A stretch of DNA of 64,000 nucleotides, from positions 42,350,001 to 42,414,000 of the forward strand of contig NC_133158.1 of assembly GCF_040802235.1 (NCBI RefSeq), given 5' to 3'. The translations under genes and the position numbers were made by a program. Below are positions 1-11,857 of the stretch, piece after piece; position 1 is the stretch's first letter, and each line of letters begins with the position of its first letter. The stretch comes from Manis javanica (taxonomy: Eukaryota; Chordata; Mammalia; Pholidota; Manidae). Under the pieces are notes generated by a model. That model was not told the DNA's origin. It saw nothing but the letters and a program-made list of their open reading frames with translations, and did no database searches.

Positions 1-351
1 AAAACTAAAAATGCATCTTAAGACTCGACTGTTTATATGCTGAGCCCAGGCTTAGGGTCTGATCACAATGTCCATAGTAAGGAAGTGGTATGTCTCAGCT
101 GTTTGGTATTAGGATCTCAGAAGCCATATAGAGAAAGCGTTGTTTTCTGAAGGTCATCAGCAGGACACCATGAATCAACCAAGATATTTACTGTTTACCT
201 ACAGGGGTAATGTTGCCAGCACAGAAAAGACCATTTTTACTGATGATTGATTGGTCCAGAAACAAGCAAACACTGTGACCGTGGCATGTAGATGGAAGTG
301 GGACACTAACGTGGAGAGAAACCTTGGGCTGCCGATAGATGACTCACTCAC
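1..351. other. UBASH3A intron, no further exon seen
   Basis: This is intronic sequence 3' (in gene sense) of the SH3 exon. I found no coding exon or recognisable repeat in it. Confidence 0.6.
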
Positions 352-560
352 CTGTGCCTCACCCATGTGTCACACTCGCTGGCCCGCTCCGTGTAGTTCT
401 CCGGCAGGAAGCCCCGGCAGCCAGTCCGATGCGAGATCCCAATGGCCCAGCCCTCGCTGGCTTCGTCCTGCTGAGTGGGGTCCACAAAGATGTAGTCGCC
501 AGGACGCAGTGTCAGCTCATCCATGTTCTGGGGTTTGTACTGGAATAGGGCTCTCAGGGT
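352..560 (-). CDS. UBASH3A: UBASH3A SH3-domain exon, last one in the window
   Basis: The acceptor is a pyrimidine tract ending ttttccag and the donor is gtgagt. The 209 bases encode TLRALFQYKPQNMDELTL, then PGDYIFVDPTQQDEASEGW and the GCRGFLPENY signature of an SH3 domain, ending at DTWVRH plus two bases of arginine. The next exon (start of the mutase-like domain) would lie left of the window. Confidence 0.96.
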
Positions 561-3500
561 CTGGAAAAAAGGGAAGTGCCTTCGTGACTCAAGCAAGGAC
601 AGGTGCTGAGAAATGTCACAGTAGGAGGCCATTCCACCTGCTTGTTGCTTGCAGGCTCCCGGATGTGCGCTACACCTCCAAGACACTACCCCAGCCTTTG
701 TCCGGTGGTAGTGTGAAATAGAACAAAATGCAGCAGAGAATCCTTTGGGTAGATTTAGAAATGAATTTTGGCATCTATCCATCTATCTATCTATCCATCA
801 ATCACCTCTTTCTTTTTACTTATTTCTTACACAAAAGATCTTGATGATAACCAAACCTTCACATCCACCTTCTTTAGGGTGAGGTTATCTATAGCTTCTT
901 TACACTATGGAACACCGTAGATTCACGCGTACGTAGTCCCCTGGGTCTGAAAGGAACACAGCACACTTTCTATTTAAACCAGTCAGCTTGTGGGGAGGAA
1001 GTCTTGGGAGGAGGTTTCACCCAAATCATTACTTAAACAAATTAATGAGCAGTACAACATATTCATAAATTTTTATAGTAGTCCATTTTTATTACCAGAA
1101 ATGCTTCCTTTTTTAATCCAATTTTTGTGTGTCCACAACTCATGTATAAAAGAAGGCTAGGTCTAAATTGTATGAAAAAAGGAAATTATTTTAGAGAAAG
1201 AGTAGAATTTCTTTCTACTGAAATGCTCCAGCAGAGGGCTCCTGGGGGTGAGGCTCTGCTGGACCCCTCTCTTCCTCTGTGGTGGGGAGGGGAAGGGGAT
1301 GGGGGGAGGAGTCAGCAAAACGGCCCCCCTAGGCAGCTCCAGCAGAGGCCTCCAAGGCCCGGGTTGCTCACCTGGTAGTGCACGAAGCGCATGTCTCGGG
1401 AGTACAGCGCTGCGGTCCACTGGCAGCCGGGGCCGGGGCGGATGGCTCTGGCCAGCTGCTCCAGCGCCCTCTGGTGGTGGGGGTAGAACTTGTGGGCCAG
1501 CGTCAGGTGCAGCTGCTTGGTGCAAGGCTTCACGGTGCAGTCTGTGAAGTCAGATAAACACAGGGGTGCTGGGCACCCTTAACCGCACTGTCACCCCTGC
1601 ACACCCAGGACCAGCTCTCAATGTCTTGGCACATGGGGCTTCCTGCCTCTGCCCACTCCTTACCCCTCTAGCCTGGGGCTTCCTTGAAGGCAGTGAACCT
1701 TCCCTGACTATACTGTCTCAAAGAGTTTACCTTCTAAGGGAGGTGAGTGGATACCTGCAGATTTTAAAGGAGTAAGAAAGAGGGGACTGTAGAGATGTGG
1801 GTTTTGGGGGGTTGGGGGACTTATGGAATCTAGTTGCTCAAACAGTTGGTAAAATGTGTGGTGTGACATTTTTTTCTGTCGGTCCCTGTGGGGGTGCACA
1901 TTACTCAGCAGGCTGGACCAGAAGCCTCTCCCACCAGTTCAATGGCTTTTTGTTCCACTGCAGTCTCAGCAGGAAAATGCCACAGGCAATACAACCCCAC
2001 AAAACACACCAGGTCTAAGATTCTGCTCACTTTGGTGAGGCTGGAAGCCCTGGGAGAGGCCACCTCTGCTCTCTCGGGGTGGCCTCCGGCTCAGGGCCCA
2101 GCTCTCAGGCCCCCAGCCCACGTTCCCAGGTCAGCCACGCTGGATTTCAGCAGGGCCACAGAATCATTTATGTTATGTTCTGGGGAGGGGCTGCTGCGCG
2201 GGGGCAGCACAGACTTCGGTCTCTGGTAGACCTGGCTTTACCACCTTCCGCCCCTTCTGGCAGGTGGCCTTTGGGGGGCACTGTGGCCTGTGTGGCCTGA
2301 CGCAGCTTCCATTTCAACAGCAACAACTTGCACCCAGTGCTGCCCGCCTGCTGGGCCGCCTGGAAACCAGCCCCTAACTTGTGGTCTCTGGGAGTCTCAG
2401 GAAATACTCATCACTGCCACCTCTCCCAAGGGCAACACCAGCCAATAGCCTGTTCCCCCCACAGAAAATGTCAAGCTTGATGCTAGCACCTCCTGGAGCC
2501 CAGGCTTGTCTTCCATCCTGTACGTGAGCCTTTGGTGGTGAATATGAAACCCTGCAGGTGGAAGCCTAAGCAGACAGTGTGTGGGCGGCGGGGCAGCCCC
2601 TCTCCGAGCTGCTCAGCAGTGGGGAGGACAGCCTCACTCCGTGCGTCGGCCTGGCCTGGGAAAGACCCACTGCCAGTCGTCACCGGGGTGATCGGTGAGT
2701 CATGCCGGCTTCTGAATGGGCCTTGTCCTTCCTTCTCTCCGTGGCTCCATACCTGTGGGGACAGTTCACTAGGGAGGGACGCGCTTGCCCTGAGAGGGAC
2801 CCAAGACACAGCAGAGCTGTGACCGGCCCCTCCTAACTCCTCAGGGTCAGCGTCAGGCCCAGGGCACAGGCTGCGCAAGGCAGGGTGGTGACCAGGCCAG
2901 GCGACACAAACCACCATGAACAGGGGCCTGAGACCATGAACGTGTGTCTTCTCGGTCTGGAGGCCAGAATTCTGAAATCCAGTTGCCGGCAGAGCCGCCC
3001 TCCCTCTGGAGGCTCTGGGGAAGGTCCTTCCTGCCTCTCCCAGCTCTGGAGGCTCCTGGCATTCCCTGGTGTGTGGCCGTGTCCCTTCACTCTCTGCCTC
3101 TGCGGTCACATGCTGTCCTCCCTGCGTCTCCCTGTGTCTCTCCGCTTCTTACAAGGACACAGGTATTGGATTTAGGGCCACCCCACTGGAGTGTGACCTC
3201 ATCCTTCCTAATTGTATCTGCAAAATACTATTTGCAAATAAGTTCCTTTTCTGAAGTTTTGGGTGGACATGAATTTTGGGGGAAACCATTCTCCTAATGA
3301 CAGTGACCTTAGGCAAGCTCTTTACCCTTTACAGGCCTCAGTTTTTCTATTTTCAAAATGGAGCCACTTTCTGGAGGGCATGAAGAGTGAGTGAGGTGCC
3401 ACCCCTGCTCTGAGGCATGTGGTTGACAGGTGGCATCAGGACAAGGAGCACATGGTCCATTTGGAGGCAAGGAGATTAATGATCCATCATTTGAGCTCAT

Positions 3501-6500
3501 GTTTCCATAAAGGAGGCCAGTCCACAAAGGCATAGGGAAGTGCGTGATCACCCAGCGAATATGGCCCCCAGAACGATGAGCCGGCCTCTAGGCGGAAATC
3601 GGGATTCACGGATGTACTTAGTGTCTGATGCAGTGTTCATACGTCTGCAGAGAGGGACAGACAGACACCTGTGGGGAGGCAGGGATGCGTCCTCCCCCCG
3701 GGTCACTGCGGCCTCTTTGGGTTTCAGAATTGACAGTTTGAATAGCACTGAGCGCCCTCTGTGCACCGGGGGCTGGGGGCGGCCCTGCCAACACAGGCCA
3801 CGTTGTTGGAAGGGTTGTTGGAAGGGCGAGGGCCTGGCAGTTTTGCAGAGAAAGGAGAGACTCAGGGAGTGGGGATGACTTGAGCAAGGCGCTTCACCAC
3901 CCAGAGATGCAGGGGAAATTCCTATTTCCTGGGGTCTGGTCCAGAATTCCTGCCCAGCTGGAGCCTTGCTGTCCAGACCAGGGCTGGTGTTGGAGGAAAT
4001 GGAATTTTGCTGATTCTCAAACCGAGTCTAGATAATCTTTCTCCCAAGAGCCCAAAGAGAAAACACTATGCTTCTATCTAAACAATTAAAATAAGTCAAT
4101 CAGGACTTATGTCTTACAGCGCTGACCCCGTGAGGAGGCATGCCCACAGGCGCCTGGGGCTGATCGCCCCATGTGCGCACCAGCCCACAGTCCCCCATCA
4201 TCCCAGGGCAACACAATGTCCCCTCCTGGGACAGTCCTCCAGGCAGCTGGAACATGGCAAATGCTTGAAAAACCACCTCCGTGCAAACAAGGGTGTCCCC
4301 GCTTAGGGAGCAGACAACTGCTGGGCCTGGGTCTGTTTGCTGAACCTCTGAAGGGCATCCTGGCCCCTCAGGGAGGCTGGAGTTAAACTGCTCAGCCTCG
4401 GTTCGGGCCGCGTCAGAGAGACTGACTGCAAAGGGAGAGGTGGGGGTGGAAGGGGTGTGGGCGGGGGCGTCTGCCCACCTGAGCCCGGCCCTGCCCGCCA
4501 GCCGGCTGCTGCTGCGTCAAGGCACAGCCTGCATTCTGCACCTCGGGGATCATGCCCTGCATCCGAATGTGGCAAGCGTGGCCCTGGACACAAGGGGTCA
4601 CTTCTTATCCCCGGCCCCCCGTGTGCAGCTGGCTAGGGCTGCCTACCTGCTAAGATGGATGCTTCCGTGGCGAAGGTCATGGCGAATTCCCGGATGACGT
4701 CTGCAGGGCTGTCATTCACGAAGAAGCCCAGGTAGCTGACAGAAGAATGGAGAACCAGGGGGACCGCCGAGGGGAAGGAGCCCAGCACCCCGTCGCCAGC
4801 CCTCTTCAGAGCCTCGTACAGACAGTCCACCTTGTGGTCCTCACACTGAGGGGACAGGGAGGGGGCCTTCTCACCTCCGCTGCCAACCTCATTCATGAAA
4901 TGATGCAGCCAGGCCGCTTTCCTGGTCACCGTGCTGTCACATGATTTATCTACCCACGTGTCTGTCCTGTGCTTGGTCCTGAGTTTCTTAGAGATTGCAG
5001 GTGAGATTTCTTTTGAATGGAATATCCTTTATGTGTCCTCCCACTACATCTTGTCCCTGCACGTCATGGCCAGTCCACCCGTGCCGCAGTGCCCCTGCCA
5101 CGGTGTCCTGCCAGGGTGTCCTGCTGCGGTGCTCCCTGCTGCGGTGCTCCCTGTCCCCCTGACCAAACTGCTCAGCAGACCGCCAGGCCTGTAGGCCCTG
5201 TGCTGCCTGCACTGCTGCCCACCCCCCAGCATACTGCCCTCCAGCTGGGCCAGCCCCCCTCCCTGTTCCTGGACTCCGCGTGCCCACTTCCAAGTCTTGG
5301 AGGCCTTCCTCCACATGGAAGGCTCCACATGGCCACGTGAGAAGCCGAGAGACCCAGACCCACGTCCCCACAGGAAACGGGCTCACTCCTGTCTCGTCCC
5401 AGCAGGGGCTCCCGCTGAACGTCCAGGGTTTATTCCCTGAGGTCTACACCATGGGAGAGTTTTTATGCGCATCTCCGTCTCCTTTCTCTGGCCATCCCTG
5501 TCTGCCTTATCTTTGACGCCCACGTGGCCTGGGAGGCCCTGCTGCATGGAGCACACTAGACCCCCAGGCACTGAGGGAATGACCGCCTGTCCCCACGTGT
5601 GTCTCCGTCTCAAATACTCACCTGGGAGCACAGAGTCACATAACAGAGCTGTCATTGCCACCACATGGTGATTTCACAGTATCAAAGGCAAAGATGGGAC
5701 CCTTACCGCGCTCTCCTGACTGGGAGGGCACTTGGCCACCAGGACAGGGCTGGGGATGCGGGTGAGCAGGGCAGCTGATGCGAGGGTGTGTGTGTGTGTC
5801 ATCTGTGTGTCAATGTGTACCTGTGTATGTGTCTGTGTACCCATGTGTGTGTCTGTGTACCTGTGTGTGTCTGTACACCTGTGTGTGTATCTGTGTACCC
5901 GTGTGTGTGTCTGTGTACCCGTGTATGTGTCTGTGTACCCATGTGTGTGTGTCTGTGTACCCATGTGTGGGCTGGGACAAGGAGCAGAGGCCCAGGCCGG
6001 CCCCCTCACTGCCCATTTCCAAGGTTCTGCAGCTCTGGCTGCCCTGCCCTGGTGAGCTCCGAGGACACGTCAGAATGGAGTGTGACTATCACAGAGGCCA
6101 TCCTGGCAAAGATGGGCAAGGCGGCCCACTCACCTCAGTGTGTCCGGGGCATTCTGGGTTTTGGCATGGAGAGTCCTGTGTCTTGGGGACCCTCGCCCCA
6201 GCCCCCTGCAGACTGGAATGTCTCTCAAGGCTCTGGGAGGCACTGCTCTCTGGGGCTGTCTTCCGGAAGCCTTCCCTGCAGAGGTTTGTGTCCCCTCCCC
6301 ATATGGCACTGTGGAGCCAGGAAAGGATGGCCCCTGGGCTCTCGGGGGCCTCAGCATGGGGGCGTCCTCAGCGTTTGCTGAGAGCAGAGGCCGGGCACCA
6401 GCTGTGCCCGCTCCAGCTCCTCTGCTGGGAGCCGCAAAGGAAGTGGCTGGCTGGCTGTTGTGCCTCATTCCTAACCTCCTCCTCTTTTGGGCAGCCCAGG

Positions 6501-9500
6501 TTCTCCTCGCATTCCCAGGACCCTGTGAAACCCCCTATTTGGCCATTTTCTAAACTGGGGCTGGTGCCTGAGGCAGGGAAAGTCCTGCATTTGCAAGTGG
6601 CCAGTTAGCCCACCACCCATTTCTGAAGCACCTACTCTGTCTGAGGCACTGTGCTCATCTCTGGAGGTACACAGACCCCCTCTCTTTCTAGGGGCTCCAC
6701 CAAGTGAGGGACACAGAGCTGCAGAAGACGCATTGTCACACAACACGGAAGTGCCACTAGATGTGGACAAAAGATGGTGTGGGCACAAAGGGCAGTAACC
6801 CCTTCTGCTTGGGGAGCTGGGGAGACTTAAAAGGGAGGGGATATGTGAGTTGGGTTCTGATGGGTGCATAGGGGTTGACCAGCTGAAGCTGAGGAGCAAA
6901 GTAGAGGATATGCCACACAGAAAGGCCAGCTAACACTACAGCTATGGACCACCCCATGGCAATAAATCACGTGGCTGACTTCAATTTTTTTCCATCATTA
7001 CCTCATTACCATAAAAAAGTGACGTCAGCTGCCATGTTAACGAACACTGGTGCCACAGAGGGGCTGACTCACCGTGAAGAATTCACACAGCGTGATGTGA
7101 GGGAAGACCTCATGAGCTCTGTTCTTGGTGCACTGACGCTTGCTCTCTCTCCAGAACTCCTGAAGCTCCTCCAGCAGGGATCCCGTGGGGCAGAGGAAGA
7201 GGGCATACTCCTGGGGGATGGGATCATCTAGAGAAGGGTCATTGCAATGACAGTGCAGCCTGCAACACAGGTCAGGCCACTTTCACCCAGCGTCATGACA
7301 GAAAGGTTCTCGCTCCATGTAGGATGGATGACAGCAACTCAGAGTAACAGCCATGCTAAGCGCCCAACTTGGACATGCTGCCCAGCTGACCTTCCAGCAG
7401 CCTCTTGGGTGAGTCGCACCAGGCATGGGGCCGTGCAGCACAGAGCAGGTGGGCGTCCACTCCAGCCTTATCCCCAGGTTAGTATGATCCCCAGGTCAAA
7501 GACCAGGAAAGCCAGAAAGGTGATGGAAAAACTCAGAACCTGGCTTTCAAATGATCTTTGAGGTCTAGCCATCTTAATGTTGAAAATACTTTGCAGGAAA
7601 AATTCACATTTTAATGTTATCTCAAACTTCAAATTAAGTGTAAAAGTTAAAGCCACAAAAAAGCTAGACAATATTTAAGTGGCTATTGTATTTATTGTAT
7701 TTTCTTTCTATTCAGAAAGTTATTTTAAATATAAGGGAAAATATATATAACCCAAAATTCAAGTTTATACTCACTAATAATAAAAATGCAGATTAAGATG
7801 ACGATAAGGTACCATTTTTCTCATCTGTCAAACTAACAACATGTTTTTCAAAGGACAAAAGTTGTGCTCAATTGTATGAAAGGTGCAGCGAGACATAAGG
7901 ATGAATTTGTGCAACTTTATATAAAACAATTTTCCAGTATGCATTGAAAGCTTTAAAATACCCATTCTGCTTGAACAAATAATTCTACTTTCAGAAATCT
8001 AGCCAAAGCAAAAAGCAAGAAGTGTAGATAAAACTGCATGTGTAAAATATTTATTGCAGGGTTATTTGTAATAGGAAAGGAGGAAATGCTAGATAAATGA
8101 CAAGAAACTTATTTATCATCTGCTCATAAGCAATTGTGGTTTTGAAGACTTTCTAATGATTTTGGGAAGTGCCTGAGACACAGTATTCAGTTTAGAAGGC
8201 AGGAACAAGCCCTTGAGAAAATATCAGTTACGCGGATCTAACGCAGATCTATTCTCCTTAATAATAAAAAAATACCAACAGGGGAAGCAAACCACATTGC
8301 TCCTGGCCCACGCCCCCTTCTAGAGGTGATCTCAGCTGTTAATCTGCTTTTTCTTCTGGGAATTTAAGTAACAAATCCATAGATAGCACTTGCATGTGTT
8401 TTATATAAATCAAGCTCTTGTTCAAGTCATTCTACAACTCGCATTTTTTGCTCAGCAGCATGTTTTTGTGATGTATCCCTTTTGATATGGACACATCTGG
8501 TTAGGCTTGTCACAGTGACTCTTCTGAGGGTCCACGATATTCCTCCTATACATGATTATTGTTTCATTCATCCATTCCACTGACGGACATTCACGTCAGA
8601 AAAATATTTCATAACACTGTGATCAAGATCTTTGTACATGTGCTTTTAGGCCTTTTGTATCTTTGCAGGGAATGTGCTTAGACATGGAACTAAGGGCAAG
8701 GGGCTGCACACATTTTCAGCGCTGGCAGATACCCCAGACTGCAGCCCGGAAAGAGAGAGAACACCCCTGCTGGACCCTCGCCTCACCGCGCTTGCTGTTG
8801 CCTTTGTTTTTAATGGCGTCTTAATTAAACTAAGGTCAGGTCCACGCCTGGCTGAGTCTGGGCCGCTCTGTCTCCCTGCTCCTTGGTGGGACTGAGCCAG
8901 AGCCGGCAGGGACCAACCATGGCTTTCACAGCAGGGGGTTTGGTTTGTAATTCAAATGTGGCGACTGACCTCAGAGTTAGACTGGCCCTGAGGGTTGCCC
9001 AGGTGCTTGCCTTCGCTAGACTTGAAGGAGGGGGCGGATTCCCAGCGAGGGCATGCCGGATGCTCAGAGACCCACTGCGGCTCTTGCTCTCCTGCTCGGG
9101 AGAGGGCACCACAGTCTGGTGGGACCTGGTTTTTATTGTTTGATTTCCACTGAGGTCAATCCGGCATGAGGGTAGGGGACTTCCCACCGAGGGGCAGAAC
9201 GGTGGCATTGCGGCACAGTCAGGCTGGACTGGGTTTTAGAGAATGGGGTGCCCTCTCCTTGATCCCCAGCAGAAAACAGAGGCCCACAGCAGAGGGCAGC
9301 TTGCAGGGTGCCACCGCTGGTCCATGGTAGAGTCACCTGGAACCCACAGCGCCCTGAGGCCCCCAAGCCCTCCGCTCCTGGTCAGGTGCAGGGGGTCAGT
9401 GCCTCTGGGGGCATTCATGACTTCCAGTAAATTCTCTCCCCCACCGAGGGGGCCTGAGAAAGTCGTATCCTCTGTCTTAGGTCAGCAAAAATGGCTCTGC

Positions 9501-11857
9501 ATTTACTTAACAAATCACATGAATTTTTTCTTCATAGGCAGATGTAATTTGGATTAAATCAGATTTTTAGGTAAGGAAAGCTGGGGTCAAAGCCCCCCCA
9601 CCTCTGTTCTCTTTTCCCTGGGTGCTGGGTGGGCAGGCCCAGAGTGTGGCAGGCACCTCCCAGGGCACCCCCTGCACTGCCCACTTTGGTCCAGACGCGC
9701 TCCACACCTGCGAGGCTGGCCCCACTCACCAGTTCGATGCCTCTTCCACCGTCTTTCTCCCAGTAGCTGCCAACGCCTTTAACCTGGGGGGAAGTGGAAA
9801 GCGATGCTCTCAGAACCCCGTCCTGCATTCCCCAGAAGGAGCCAGAGCAGCGGGGAAGGCCCCGGAGCCCGTCAGGCCCCCAGGTCTGGCTGCCCAGCTC
9901 CACAGCTGGGCACAGTGCCCAGGCTTCCTCCAGCCTCCACTTTGTGCCACTGTGGGGTTTGAAAATGCAGGCCACCCGGGCTTTCCTTCACACTGTCCTC
10001 CATGGCGCCCACCCCCAGGCCTGCACATGGAGTCCAAGCCGGGGGTCTGCCATGCCTTCAGTCCTTTCTGCCCCGCCCTTGCCCATGCACTCTACCCCAA
10101 AGCCAGGTGGGCCCCCTCTCGGATCCTCAGGCTGGTCACCAAGGGCCACATCCCTGGTTTGCACATCTGCCTTCCTGCTAGAGGCAGCGCTGTGCCAAGG
10201 TGCCCTCAGAGAAATGGCAGCAGGTCTTTCAGGCTCGGCTCAAGTCCCTCCTCCTGAGGCCTTCCCCAAACTGCCCAAGCGGGCTGGATAGGCAGACCCC
10301 ACAGCCCCCAGCGCGCATACGGCCCCCACATTTCTCAGCACAGTGAGCTTGTGTCCATTCGCCTCCCCTACCAGACGTGGAGGTCCTGAGGCCCAGCTGG
10401 GACTTACTCATCCTTGTAACCTGGACCTGCAGACATTGAATTGAATTGAACTGAATGGGACCAAACAGGGCAGAATGGAGTACGGCTGAGGTGATTCGCT
10501 CAGGCGTTCAGCCAGACAGAGCCAGGCTGATGAGGAGCCCAGTACTGTGCTGCCCAAGGCTGCTAATTGGGGATGAAGCCACCTGGAGAGGTTTCAGTGG
10601 GGAGGCCTTGGCACGGAGCCTTACCTGAGGGTGTCCAGCCTACATGCGAGCTCAAAGCATACTTCTTTACCCCAACATCTGACTGTTGTTCAAATTAGAG
10701 GGTTTTCTGACTACGTGTGGGTGCTCCTGTTTCAGCCGTACAATAAAACGTGGGCTACAGAGGCACCAGAGGGGGGTCCCATCCGGCCTTACCACGCCCC
10801 GCCCTCTCTGGCCTCAGTGTCTCCAGCTGCACCGGATGGAAGGCACCTGGGATGCTGTCTGGCCTGCAGCAGTGGTTCTGCTCCCCATTTCCCAGGCCCC
10901 CAGTTCATTATGGATGTTATGGGGATGACAGACCGGACTTGGATTGGAAAAGGAAGGGTGGGTGTAGTCTCAGAGCAGTTTCATCTGATTTGGTTAGGGT
11001 TTTGTGACAATGTTTAAGGAAAGTTTGCCCTCCTCCTACCCTAATACCTAAGGGGCCTTCTGATGTATTTCCCTATGTGACTAAGCACGTGGAAGGACCA
11101 GATCAAAGAAATCGGTTTCCTGTGGAAGCTGAAACCCCAGGTCAGTACGCGGCTCATGGCTTTGGGAGATTTCCCTGCCTGAGAAGGGGGTCTCCTAAGG
11201 TTAAGTATTCCATGTGCGGGCCTTTTCCTTGGTAAGGAGGATCCTGCCAACACTGTTCCAGTACTTTCTTAACCATGTCTTTTCTTTATCAGACATTCTA
11301 GAGGTTTTCCCTATGGACAAATGCTTTTGCCACACTGTTTGGAAATATATTCCTATTGATGGTTCTCTTAACAGGTCCCAGCATGGGAGACTCCCTGGAC
11401 TTTGGAGTCTTGAAAATCAGAGCCTGAAATACTTCAAAATGTCATCTCAGAGTCAGTGAACTGCCTGGTATAACCAGGCCAAAGCACCTCCCAACCCCCA
11501 GAAATAGGGGTGCTTCTAATTCTCACACATTTCAGGACCACCCCATCCCCCAGCCATCAGAGTTTGTCTTTAGAAGGCAAAGATCATGCCATGTATAAAA
11601 AGTAGAAAAGGGGCCCTATTTTGAGACAGTATCTTGCACTGCATGGTGCAGCCCCACAGCAGGAAGTAGCGTTCCAAGCTGCCTGCAGGTTGGGGCAGGG
11701 GCCGTATAAGGGTTCATGGGGTCTTGGGTACAGGCAGTACTCACGCGGTGTGTACCGGGAAGCCCATCCCCAGGAGGGAATCCAGGAGTGAGGGCACGCT
11801 GTGGCCTTTGAGCCGGTTGGAGACCTTCGCGTAGAGCTGAGTCTCCCCAGCTGCCAT
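352..11857 (-). CDS. UBASH3A: UBASH3A (TULA/STS-2), partial gene, six coding exons
   Basis: UBASH3A is a lymphoid adaptor that binds ubiquitin and CBL and dampens T-cell receptor signalling. The coding segments seen are 11745-11857, 9730-9783, 7073-7259, 4647-4845, 1372-1541 and 352-560, all reading leftward. Their lengths (113, 54, 187, 199, 170, 209) join without a frame break into 310 codons plus two bases. The order is a UBA domain (about residues 21-58, with an MGF motif), a 2H-phosphoesterase-like region (HLT motif at about 196-198) and an SH3 domain (about 242-306, ALFQY and GFLPENY motifs). The mutase-like catalytic module and the 3' end lie left of base 1. The alternatively spliced 38-residue exon known in human, expected between the 4647-4845 and 1372-1541 exons, was not found. 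Skipping it keeps the frame. The gene is transcribed divergently from TMPRSS3. Identity rests on long near-identical matches to the remembered human protein. Confidence 0.96.
772..796. repeat. (TCTA)n short microsatellite
   Basis: About six TCTA-type units in the 561-1371 UBASH3A intron. The rest of that intron is AT-rich with no recognised element. Confidence 0.8.
1372..1541 (-). CDS. UBASH3A: UBASH3A coding exon (HLT motif, before SH3)
   Basis: The acceptor is ttcacag and the donor is gtgagc. The 170 bases encode DCTVKPCTKQLHLTLAHKFY and continue to CQWTAALYSRDMRFVHYQ, ending in phase 0. The HLT triplet is the recognisable half-motif of the 2H superfamily. The exon corresponds to human exon 6 if the alternative exon is counted. 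Confidence 0.95.
1542..4646. other. UBASH3A intron; alternative exon not identified
   Basis: This 3.1-kb intron should hold the human alternative exon (38 residues, including an FWIF motif). I searched the minus strand by eye for FWIF and HYILQ codon patterns and saw no match. Bases 2960-3300 carry an old interspersed repeat, listed separately. The rest is GC-moderate, unassigned sequence. Confidence 0.5.
2960..3300 (+). repeat. Old interspersed repeat, copy a (five copies in window)
   Basis: It contains the series tctggaggccagaattctg, tcttacaaggacac, ttagggccaccc, gtgacctca and ctgcaaa. The same series occurs at 24470-24930, 34655-35040, 35780-36130 and 59553-59935, always in plus orientation. 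I recognise it as a common ancient mammalian repeat but do not assign a family name. Confidence 0.65.
4647..4845 (-). CDS. UBASH3A: UBASH3A coding exon 4 (2H-phosphoesterase-like core)
   Basis: The acceptor is cctcag and the donor is gtaggc. The 199 bases encode the segment beginning CEDHKVDCLYEALKRAGD, then the SYLGFFVNDSPADVIREFA block, and end at ATEASILA plus one base. That one-base overhang allows in-frame joining to the 1372-1541 exon with or without the missing 114-base alternative exon. Confidence 0.95.
4846..7072. other. UBASH3A intron with tandem repeats
   Basis: This GC-rich intron contains a short two-unit tandem near 5118-5153 (unit about ctgctgcggtgctcc) and the GT-rich minisatellite at 5785-5969. 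The open frames of up to 276 codons here arise from the tandem repeat and have no recognisable protein similarity. Confidence 0.6.
5785..5969. repeat. Compound GT-rich minisatellite
   Basis: About 185 bases made of repeated units resembling gtgtgtgtctgtgtaccc, with unit length varying around 18-22 bases and small internal variants (accc/acct, atgtgt/gtgtgt). It lies inside a UBASH3A intron. Both strands give open frames only because of the repeat. Confidence 0.9.
7073..7259 (-). CDS. UBASH3A: UBASH3A coding exon 3 (end of UBA, start of phosphoesterase region)
   Basis: The acceptor is ttgcag and the donor is gtgagt. The 187 bases complete the tryptophan codon and encode LHCHCNDPSLDDP followed by the PQEYALFL strand and the AHEVFPHITLCEFFT segment. 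The exon ends on a complete codon. The residues LHCHC correspond to LHDHC in the human protein as remembered. Confidence 0.95.
7780..8280 (+). mobile_element. Old L1/HAL1-like 3' fragment
   Basis: It has the order typical of L1ME/HAL1 3' regions: fragments like tttattgcagggttatttgtaa followed by a degenerate gaatggataaat-type segment. No coding capacity remains. The family call is from memory of consensus sequences. Confidence 0.45.
8370..8640 (-). mobile_element. Old L1M-like 3' end fragment
   Basis: It contains degenerate forms of the common L1 3' series (tgtttttgtgatgtatccc, then cattcatccattccactgacggacattcacg) reading as minus-strand L1. It is heavily diverged. Confidence 0.45.
9730..9783 (-). 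CDS. UBASH3A: UBASH3A coding exon 2 (UBA helix 2-3)
   Basis: This is a 54-base exon flanked by a cag acceptor (9784 side) and a gtgagt donor (9729 side). It encodes ALKALAATGRKTVEEASN plus the first two bases of a tryptophan codon. It matches the human UBA domain, except that EEALAW in human reads EEASNW here. Confidence 0.93.
9784..11744. other. UBASH3A first coding intron, no element assigned
   Basis: GC-rich unassigned sequence to about 10900, then ordinary AT/GC-mixed sequence. I support no exon, RNA gene or repeat here. Confidence 0.5.
11745..11857 (-). CDS. UBASH3A: UBASH3A coding exon 1 (start codon, UBA N-terminal half)
   Basis: The start ATG is at 11857-11855 in a good context (G at -3 and G at +4). 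It encodes MAAGETQLYAKVSN and continues to the MGFPVHTA loop of the UBA domain. The donor is gtgagta, directly after 11745. The exon ends two bases into an alanine codon, which the next exon completes. The extent of 5'UTR beyond 11857 cannot be fixed from sequence alone. Confidence 0.95.

Larger units (their letters stand above)
7260..9729. other. UBASH3A intron with old L1-like DNA
   Basis: Bases 7680-8640 are AT-rich and resemble old L1/HAL1 3' sequence (listed separately). I see nothing specific in 8650-9729. Confidence 0.5.

Noticed and set aside
5778-6608. 276-codon open frame rich in Cys-Val
   Set aside because: Its first part is purely translated GT minisatellite and the rest is intron without similarity.
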